Source: Rhodoferax sp.
GTDB lineage: Bacteria; Pseudomonadota; Gammaproteobacteria; Burkholderiales; Burkholderiaceae_C
Reading direction: 5' to 3'
Length of the DNA: 11,434 nt
NCBI GenBank assembly: GCA_030683195.1
Contig: JAUXQA010000149.1
Span: 1-11,434 of the forward strand
Part shown: one piece after another, positions 1-5,655 of the stretch
Position numbering within the stretch: the stretch's first letter is position 1
Layout: each line of letters begins with the position of its first letter
Notes under the pieces: generated by a model
Seen by the model: the letters and a program-made list of their open reading frames with translations, nothing else
Database searches by the model: none
What the model was told of the DNA's origin: nothing
Translations under genes and position numbers: made by a program

Positions 1-686
1 GTTGGATCAATCTCGCGGGTCATGACATGGGAGAGGTTCATGACAATTGAGGAGGCCACTACGATCGGATCGATTCCCCGGTGTGGATTGGCCCCGTGGC
101 AGCCCACGCCCCTCACCACAATGTCAAAAATGTCGCAGGCCGCCATGCGCGGGCCGGCCTGTACGGAGACTTTGCCACTTTCAATTTCTGACCAGAGGTG
201 AATGGCAAAGGCGCTTTGGATAGGGAACGGCGCGAGCACCTTCAGGATTTCAGCCGTGCCGCCACCGCGCTCTTCAGCTTGCTGAAAGCACAGCTTCACG
301 GAGCCCGGCATCTCATCTTTCAACTGTTGAAAAACCTGGGCGGCGCCCAGCAGCATGGCCACATGGCCGTCGTGACCGCAGGCATGCATGACACCAGGTG
401 TTTTGGAGCAGTAATCCAGATGATCATTTTTTTCATGGATGGGCAAGGCATCCATGTCTGCTCGCAGTGCCACCATGCGGCTGGTGTCGGTTCCCTCGAT
501 AGTGGCCACCACCCCGTAGTCACCCACAACTTCAAAAGGAATGTTCATCCTCTTCAGTTCCTGCTGCACCAGTTGCGAGGTGCTTTGCTCCTCGAAAGAG
601 AGTTCCGGCTGGACATGCAGGGTACGCCTCAATGTCACCATGTAGTCTTGATAGCGTTTGGCAATATCTGTCACAGATGTGTTCAT
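1..686 (-). CDS. M20D family amidohydrolase (N-acyl amino acid / hippurate hydrolase type), 3' end cut by window
   Basis: Zinc-type M20 metallohydrolase that would cleave an N-acyl amino acid or related amide in the cytoplasm. 228 codons are visible; the C-terminal part lies outside the window (the family is usually about 390 residues). Visible motifs: ALRADMDALPI (residues 74-83), HACGHDGH (101-108, with metal ligands C103 and H105), the acidic pair E138-E139 in QQAEERGGG, and H163 in AIHLW. The inserted dimerisation domain starts near residue 180 and includes the CHGANPH loop (196-202), where Cys replaces the usual Gly. The ATG at 686 is preceded by AGGA at good spacing, 13 bases after the MFS stop, so it is the last visible gene of the metNIQ block. 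Bacillus relatives YxeP and YtnL sit in sulfur-compound transport operons, which suggests release of an N-acylated sulfur amino acid. The substrate is inference; the family assignment is firm. Confidence 0.93.
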   Translation of the reverse strand, partial: MNTSVTDIAKRYQDYMVTLRRTLHVQPELSFEEQSTSQLVQQELKRMNIPFEVVGDYGVVATIEGTDTSRMVALRADMDALPIHEKNDHLDYCSKTPGVMHACGHDGHVAMLLGAAQVFQQLKDEMPGSVKLCFQQAEERGGGTAEILKVLAPFPIQSAFAIHLWSEIESGKVSVQAGPRMAACDIFDIVVRGVGCHGANPHRGIDPIVVASSIVMNLSHVMTREIDP

Positions 687-699
687 ATTGAGTTCCTGG

Positions 700-1923
700 T
701 TAATTGCTGGCACTGTCCGTATGGACTCTGCCTGCCATGGTTTTTTTCAGCAACGGCCACAGGCCCAGCAAGCCCAGCACGGGGCCTGGAAGTAACAGCC
801 ACAAGGCCGGGCTGCCCAGTGTTTCAATGACACTCAGCATCAGCGTGATGCTGATGATGGTGATGAAAAACCCGATGCTGTTTTGTATGGCCAGCGCACT
901 GCCCACCCATTCGGGGGGGCAACTCCGCGCTGAAACGGATGAAAATTGGGGCGAATCGGCGACCACGAAAAATCCCCAGACCAGCAGAATGGCAAAGCGC
1001 CATTCCACCCAGTCCCGAGCGAGCAAGGGATAGATCATGCACATCAGGCCCGAGGCCAGCAGGGCGAAGGCGGCAACATAGATGCTGTCGATTTTGTGGC
1101 TCAGGCGCCCACCGAGGATGCACCCCAAAAAGCCGGCAGCAATGCCCAGAAAGCTGATCGCCGCCACCGACCCGGACAGCTCAGGGTGCAATTGACGTGC
1201 ATCCATGAGCAACTGTGCGGCCAGCCAAGGCAGCACCGCCCAAAACGCATACAGCTCCCACATGTGCCCAAAATAGCCCAGTGCAGCCGCCCTGAAATCC
1301 GGAATCCTGAACACACCGAAGGCGCTGCTCAACGAGTTGTTTCGCTGGCCGGCACTTTTTTTCAGATGGGGGCCATCGCCCAAAAAGTAAACCAGCGCGG
1401 CGCCGGCCACCGCCAGCACCGACGACGCCTGAATCACGGCCTGCCAGGGCAAGCTGGCACCCAGGGCCCGGACGCCATGGGGCAGCGCTGTGCCCAGTGT
1501 CAGCATACCCACCAGCAAACCCAGTGCTGAGCCTGACTTGGTGCCGACCCAACCCACGATCATCTTCATGCCCAAGGGATAAATGCCTGCCAGGCAAAGC
1601 CCGACGGCGAACCGAAGCAGCAGTCCCGACTCGAAGCCGGTCCAGGCGCCTGAAAAAACGGCATTGATACCGGCACCAGTGATGCAGGCGACAGCAAAAA
1701 TCCGGCTGGCGGAATACCGGTCAGCCCAGCCCGAGTAGGCCAGCCAGAGCGTTCCCGCAATAAAGCCGGACTGGGTGGCTGCGATCAGCCACGCAAATTG
1801 AGCAGACCCGATCTGCCAAGCGGCCATCAGGTCATCGGCGGCGCTGTTCGGGCTGAACCACAGTGAGGTGCCCAGCCATTGGGCCACCACGATCAGGCCC
1901 ACAGCCCACCGCTGCTGGTTCAT
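700..1923 (-). CDS. MFS transporter, substrate unknown
   Basis: A 407-residue membrane protein with about 12 hydrophobic segments and the short polar loops of the major facilitator superfamily. The first segment starts directly after MNQQRW. SGWADRYSASR (about residues 64-74) corresponds to the MFS motif-A loop between segments 2 and 3, and a polar loop near residues 190-205 (rich in K, R, N and S) separates the two halves. It has no obvious signal peptide or extra domain. Its ATG overlaps the stop of the upstream PLP-enzyme gene as ATGA and I see no Shine-Dalgarno sequence, so translational coupling is likely. The amidohydrolase gene follows 13 bases later. Context suggests import or export of a sulfur amino acid, its N-acyl form or a breakdown product, but the sequence alone does not give the substrate. 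Confidence 0.88.
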   Translation of the reverse strand: MNQQRWAVGLIVVAQWLGTSLWFSPNSAADDLMAAWQIGSAQFAWLIAATQSGFIAGTLWLAYSGWADRYSASRIFAVACITGAGINAVFSGAWTGFESGLLLRFAVGLCLAGIYPLGMKMIVGWVGTKSGSALGLLVGMLTLGTALPHGVRALGASLPWQAVIQASSVLAVAGAALVYFLGDGPHLKKSAGQRNNSLSSAFGVFRIPDFRAAALGYFGHMWELYAFWAVLPWLAAQLLMDARQLHPELSGSVAAISFLGIAAGFLGCILGGRLSHKIDSIYVAAFALLASGLMCMIYPLLARDWVEWRFAILLVWGFFVVADSPQFSSVSARSCPPEWVGSALAIQNSIGFFITIISITLMLSVIETLGSPALWLLLPGPVLGLLGLWPLLKKTMAGRVHTDSASN

Positions 1924-3065
1924 GCGCAGTGCGTAAGCGCTGAAGTCAGGTCATCAATCAGGTCATCGGCGTTTTCAAGCCCCACCGACACGCGCAACAG
2001 CCCCTGAGGTGTTTTGCTCTCTGGGCCTTCAATCGAGGCGCGGTGTTCAATCAGGCTCTCCACACCGCCCAGGCTGGTGGCACGGGTGAAAATTTCGACA
2101 TTCGCAGCCAGGGCCATGGCGGCGTCTTTGCCACCCTTGACCTCGAACGAGAGCATGCCGCCAAAGCCTGACATCTGTTTGGACGCCACCGCGTGAAACG
2201 GATTGCTGGGCAACCCCGGGTAATGCACCACGCTCACCTTGGCATGCTCTTGCAGGAACTCAGCCACTTTTTTGGCGTTGGCGCAGTGTGCCTGCATGCG
2301 GTAGGGCAAGGTGGGCAGGCTGCGCATCACCAGCCAGCAGTCAAAGGGGGATGGAACGGCGCCTCCAAACAATTGGGCTGTGCGCAATTGGGCAAAATGC
2401 GCGTCGTCGAGCCGGGTGATGACCGCGCCGCCGAGCACATCGCTGCGCCCGCCCAGGTACTTGGTGGTGGCATGCATCACCATGTCGCAACCCAGCGCGA
2501 GCGGCTGTTGCAGCACCGGGCTGGCAAAGGTGTTGTCGGCAATGGCGCGCGCGCCGTGCTGGTGCGCAATCTCCGCAATGGCGGTGATGTCGACGCATTG
2601 CAGCAAGGGGTTGGATGGAGTTTCAATCCAGATGATCTTGGTTTGCGGCGTCAATGCACTGCGGATCGTGTCGAGGTTGGTCATGTCGATGAACGAAGCG
2701 GTGACCCCCCATTTGGCGAACAGGTGCTTGAGCACATTGGCCGTGCCGTGGTAAATGTCCACCGGGGCAATGACATGGTCACCCTGCATCAACCCCTGAA
2801 AGACGGCAGTGACTGCCGCCAGGCCGGAGCCAAAGGCCGCGCTCGCTGCACCTCCTTCAAGGGCTGCCAGAGCAGCTTCAAGGGCATTGCGGTTGGGGTT
2901 GTGATTGCGTGAATACAAAAAACCCCGCGAGTAGCCGCCGTCGGCATCCCGTTCGAACGTGGTGGACAGGTGAATGGCCTCGGTGACCGCGCCTGTGCTG
3001 GCATCAACGCCATGCCCTGCGTGCACGGCCAGGGTCTCGAACTTGTATTTTTTTCCGGATTTCAT
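1920..3065 (-). CDS. Cys/Met metabolism PLP-dependent enzyme (cystathionine gamma-synthase / lyase family)
   Basis: Fold-type I PLP enzyme of the trans-sulfuration family, 381 residues (usual 380-400). Features seen: YSR (51-53, phosphate contact from the neighbouring subunit), GSGLAA (79-84, PLP phosphate loop), DIYHGT (103-108), IETPSNP (147-153), D177 in DNTF (PLP ring nitrogen), the Schiff-base lysine K202 in ATTKYLGGRSDVLGG, SLGGVESL (331-338), and R358 in LLRVSVGLE (substrate carboxylate). In methionine gamma-lyases the tyrosine loop reads YGC, with a characteristic Cys; here it is Y105-H-G, so the Cys is absent. Cystathionine gamma-synthase, gamma-lyase, beta-lyase or an atypical methionine gamma-lyase are all possible. 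It follows metQ by 46 bases and overlaps the MFS start by 4. The context favours a degradative enzyme that makes 2-oxobutyrate for the E1 in the same block. Family certain; reaction uncertain. Confidence 0.93.
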   Translation of the reverse strand: MKSGKKYKFETLAVHAGHGVDASTGAVTEAIHLSTTFERDADGGYSRGFLYSRNHNPNRNALEAALAALEGGAASAAFGSGLAAVTAVFQGLMQGDHVIAPVDIYHGTANVLKHLFAKWGVTASFIDMTNLDTIRSALTPQTKIIWIETPSNPLLQCVDITAIAEIAHQHGARAIADNTFASPVLQQPLALGCDMVMHATTKYLGGRSDVLGGAVITRLDDAHFAQLRTAQLFGGAVPSPFDCWLVMRSLPTLPYRMQAHCANAKKVAEFLQEHAKVSVVHYPGLPSNPFHAVASKQMSGFGGMLSFEVKGGKDAAMALAANVEIFTRATSLGGVESLIEHRASIEGPESKTPQGLLRVSVGLENADDLIDDLTSALTHCA

Positions 3066-3111
3066 GATTCTTCAGGGTTTATTGATCGAAAGCTATTGTG
3101 CTGGGGATACA

Positions 3112-3885
3112 TCAAAACGCGGGGACGAGATTGCCTTTGAAGCGTTCGAGTATGAATTTTTTGGATTCGGGTGACCGCAATGCCGCCACCAGTTTTTTCA
3201 TGGATGGGCTGTCCTTGTTGTCGGCGCGGGCGGCCAGCAAATTGACGTAGTTGGACTGACCGCCCTCCAGGATCAAGGCATCCGTGCTCGGGCTGAGCTT
3301 GGCTTCGAGTGCGAAGGTGGTGTTGATGATGGCCAGGTCCACTTCACCCAACACGCGAGGCAGCATGGGGGCTTCCAGCTGTTTGATCTTGATGTTTTTG
3401 GTGTTCTGCGCAATGTCTTTTTCTGTCGACATGTTGTTTTTGGGGTCAGTCAGCTTGATGACTTTGGCCTGGTCCAGCAGTTGAAGTGCCCGCCCGCCAT
3501 TGACGGCATCGTTGGGAATCGCGACCACGGCACCATCTTTCAGGTCAGCGATCTTGGTGATCTTCTTGGAGTACGCCCCAAACGGGGCAATCAGCACATC
3601 AGCCACGGCCTGGAGGGAGGCGCCCCGGCTGCGGTTGAATTCGTCCATGTAGGGCTTGTGCTGGAAAAAGTTGGCGTCAATGCGTTTTTCAACGAGTTGC
3701 ACATTGGGTTGCACGTAGTCGGTATACACCTTGATGTCCAGATCAACGCCTTGCTGTGCCAGCATGGGCTTCAGGTGCTCCAGCAACTCGGCGTGCGGAG
3801 TCGGGCTAGCGCCCACTACGAGTTTGTCGGCGGCCTGTGCCAGCAGCGAGCCGCCCAGTGCGAGAGCGATCAAAAGCTTTTTCAT
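3112..3885 (-). CDS. metQ: Methionine ABC transporter substrate-binding protein MetQ
   Basis: Periplasmic binding protein of the NlpA/MetQ family, 257 residues, which delivers L- or D-methionine to the MetI-MetN importer. Conserved parts are visible: FQHKPY (74-79), AYSKKI (104-109), IPND (123-126), the INTTFA stretch with N188 (ligand-binding strand), and YVNLLAAR (213-220). The N-terminus is a classical signal peptide (MKK, hydrophobic core, predicted cut after AQA at residue 18). There is no lipobox cysteine, unlike E. coli MetQ, so the protein is probably soluble in the periplasm. The ATG at 3885 has a strong AAGGA site about 6 bases upstream. It starts 27 bases after metI, so the order is metN-metI-metQ as in E. 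coli. Confidence 0.96.
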   Translation of the reverse strand: MKKLLIALALGGSLLAQAADKLVVGASPTPHAELLEHLKPMLAQQGVDLDIKVYTDYVQPNVQLVEKRIDANFFQHKPYMDEFNRSRGASLQAVADVLIAPFGAYSKKITKIADLKDGAVVAIPNDAVNGGRALQLLDQAKVIKLTDPKNNMSTEKDIAQNTKNIKIKQLEAPMLPRVLGEVDLAIINTTFALEAKLSPSTDALILEGGQSNYVNLLAARADNKDSPSMKKLVAALRSPESKKFILERFKGNLVPAF

Positions 3886-3912
3886 GATTTTCCTTGTGTT
3901 AAAAAACTAACT

Positions 3913-4590
3913 TCAGCGACTAAAGTGAATGACAAGCCGGTTGCCAACTGTTTGCAATAGTTGAACCAGGATCAGCAGCAGGATGATGGTGATGAACATC
4001 ACATCCAGCTGGAACCGCTGATACCCGTAACGAATGGCCAGATCGCCCAGCCCGCCGCCGCCCACCACCCCGGACAGGGCCGTGTAGGAGACCAGTGCAA
4101 TGGCGGTGACCGTGGCGGCCGCAATAATGCCCGGCAAGGCCTCTGGCAACAGTGCCCCGGTGACGATCTGGCGCACACTGGCACCCATGGCCTGCGAGGC
4201 CTCAATGATGCCGTGGTCCACTTCCCGCAGGGCAGTTTCCACCAGACGGGCAAAAAACGGTGTCCCCCCCACGACCAGGGGCGGAATCGCTCCGGCCACG
4301 CCCAGCGACGTCCCGGTCAGCAGCACGGTCACCGGAATCATGGCGATCAGCAGAATCACAAAAGGCAAGGAGCGCAGGATATTGACGCCAAACGACACCG
4401 ATGCGTAAGTCCTGGGTGACGAGAGCAGCTTTTGGGGGCTGGTCAAAAACAGGACAATGCCCAGCGGCAAGCCCAGCAACAGGGTGAGCGACAGTGCGCC
4501 GCCAAGCATCAGCAAGGTGTCGATGGTGGCCCAGCCGATGTCGCCCCAATTGACGCCGCCGGACACCAGGCCATTCAAGAATTCAATCAT
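3913..4590 (-). CDS. metI: Methionine ABC transporter permease MetI
   Basis: Inner-membrane permease of the MetNIQ importer, 225 residues (E. coli MetI is 217), with about five membrane segments. The ABC permease coupling loop (EAA motif, E130-A-S-Q-A-M-G136 through L148-P149) contacts the ATPase. The SGVVGGGGLGDLA stretch (173-185) is typical of MetI. I chose the ATG at 4590 rather than the in-frame TTG three bases upstream. It overlaps the metN stop as TGATG and has a strong GAGGAG site at 8-base spacing, a normal arrangement for coupled translation. The permease and ATPase should be made in matching amounts. Confidence 0.96.
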   Translation of the reverse strand: MIEFLNGLVSGGVNWGDIGWATIDTLLMLGGALSLTLLLGLPLGIVLFLTSPQKLLSSPRTYASVSFGVNILRSLPFVILLIAMIPVTVLLTGTSLGVAGAIPPLVVGGTPFFARLVETALREVDHGIIEASQAMGASVRQIVTGALLPEALPGIIAAATVTAIALVSYTALSGVVGGGGLGDLAIRYGYQRFQLDVMFITIILLLILVQLLQTVGNRLVIHFSR

Positions 4591-5606
4591 CAAAAGGTCT
4601 CCTCAACCACAACACCCGCATCCGAGAGCCGGCGCAAGGCTGCCAAGGCCTTGTCGTTGTCGCCCCGGACAGAAACAGTCAACTGCCCGCAAGGCGTGGA
4701 CTTTATTTTTCCAAACCGCCCGCTCAGGATCAGGAAGTCCACTTCGCATTCCCGGGCAATCTGGGTGAACACCGGTTGTGCCATGGCGTCGTTCATGAAG
4801 GTCAGTCGGCGCACCATGGCGTCGCCCTCCTGACTCAAGGTCGACATCGGGTCATCTTCTCCTGCGTGTTCGGCTTCCAGCACAAAATTGCGGGTGGTCG
4901 GGTGCTGCGGGTGCAGAAACACTTGAGTGACCGGCCCGTTTTCGACAATTTTTCCGCCATCAATGACGGCCACCCGGTCGCAAATGGTGCGGATGACGTC
5001 CATTTCGTGGGTGATGAGCACAATCGTGAGGCTCAGTTTTTCGTTGATCTCCCGCAGCAATTGCAGGATCGAGCGTGTTGTCTGCGGGTCCAGGGCGCTG
5101 GTGGCCTCGTCGCACAGAAGGATCTTGGGCTGATTCGCCAAGGCACGGGCGATGCCCACGCGCTGCTTTTCGCCGCCAGACAGCTGTTTGGGGTACTTGT
5201 GCTTGTGGCGGGTCAGGCCGACCAGGTCCAGCATCTCATCCACTCGCGCATCGATCTTGGCTTCATTGCGTTCACCGGCGATCCGGATCGGGAAAGCCAC
5301 GTTTTCCGCCACCGTCTTGGAGCTCAGCAAGTTGAAATGCTGAAAGATCATGCCGATATTGCGCCGGAAATTTCTCAGAGCGACGGTGTCGTACTTCAGG
5401 ATTTCTTCGCCATCCACCGTGATCTCGCCCTGAGTGGGGCGCTCCAGCAGGTTGATGAGCCTGATCAGCGTGGACTTGCCGGCGCCCGAGTGGCCAATCA
5501 CTCCAAAAATCTCGCCCCGGACTATGGACAGGTCAATGCCGTTCAGGGCCGGGATGACCTTGCCCTTGACGGTGTAACTCTTATGAACGTTTCGCAGATG
5601 AATCAC
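4590..5606 (-). CDS. metN: Methionine ABC transporter ATP-binding protein MetN
   Basis: ATPase of the methionine importer, 338 residues with the chosen start (E. coli MetN is 343). Motifs: Walker A GHSGAGKST (38-46), Q-loop Q89, signature LSGGEKQRV (142-150), Walker B ILLCDE (162-167), and switch H200. The C-terminal NIL/ACT-like domain (about 262-338) in MetN binds methionine and inhibits transport when the cell is replete, so feedback control is expected. The frame stays open far upstream to an ATG at 5912, but that part overlaps the 3' end of the E1 gene in another frame and shows no ABC homology. The GTG at 5606 gives the proper N-terminus (MIHLRNVHKSY) and has a GAGAG purine stretch just upstream. 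It follows the E1 gene by 49 bases with no clear promoter or terminator between, so co-transcription with E1 is likely. Confidence 0.95.
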   Translation of the reverse strand: MIHLRNVHKSYTVKGKVIPALNGIDLSIVRGEIFGVIGHSGAGKSTLIRLINLLERPTQGEITVDGEEILKYDTVALRNFRRNIGMIFQHFNLLSSKTVAENVAFPIRIAGERNEAKIDARVDEMLDLVGLTRHKHKYPKQLSGGEKQRVGIARALANQPKILLCDEATSALDPQTTRSILQLLREINEKLSLTIVLITHEMDVIRTICDRVAVIDGGKIVENGPVTQVFLHPQHPTTRNFVLEAEHAGEDDPMSTLSQEGDAMVRRLTFMNDAMAQPVFTQIARECEVDFLILSGRFGKIKSTPCGQLTVSVRGDNDKALAALRRLSDAGVVVEETF

Positions 5607-5655
5607 ATTGTTCTCTCGTTGAATAGGTGGCGGTGAAGACCTTGCACTGGAGTGA

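Noticed and set aside
198..830. Plus-strand open frame (210 residues) across the amidohydrolase/MFS junction
   Set aside because: It spans the boundary of two well-supported minus-strand genes and resembles no known protein.
838..856. Inverted repeat CATCAGC-N5-GCTGATG near the end of the first MFS gene
   Set aside because: It lies inside membrane-segment codons, about 140 bases before the stop and without a T-run, so it is unlikely to be a terminator.
2193..2912. Plus-strand open frame (239 residues) opposite the PLP enzyme
   Set aside because: Rich in H, G and V as expected from reverse reading of the PLP enzyme; no family resemblance.
3066..3111. Possible riboswitch or terminator between metQ and the PLP enzyme gene
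   Set aside because: The 46-base gap is too short for a SAM-type riboswitch and shows no stable stem-loop.
4776..5636. Plus-strand open frame (286 residues) opposite metN
   Set aside because: metN on the other strand has all its ABC motifs; this frame is a shadow with no recognisable fold.
5607..5655. Possible separate metN promoter in the 49-base E1-metN gap
   Set aside because: A TATTCA-like -10 exists on the minus strand but no -35 at proper spacing; read-through from E1 is simpler.
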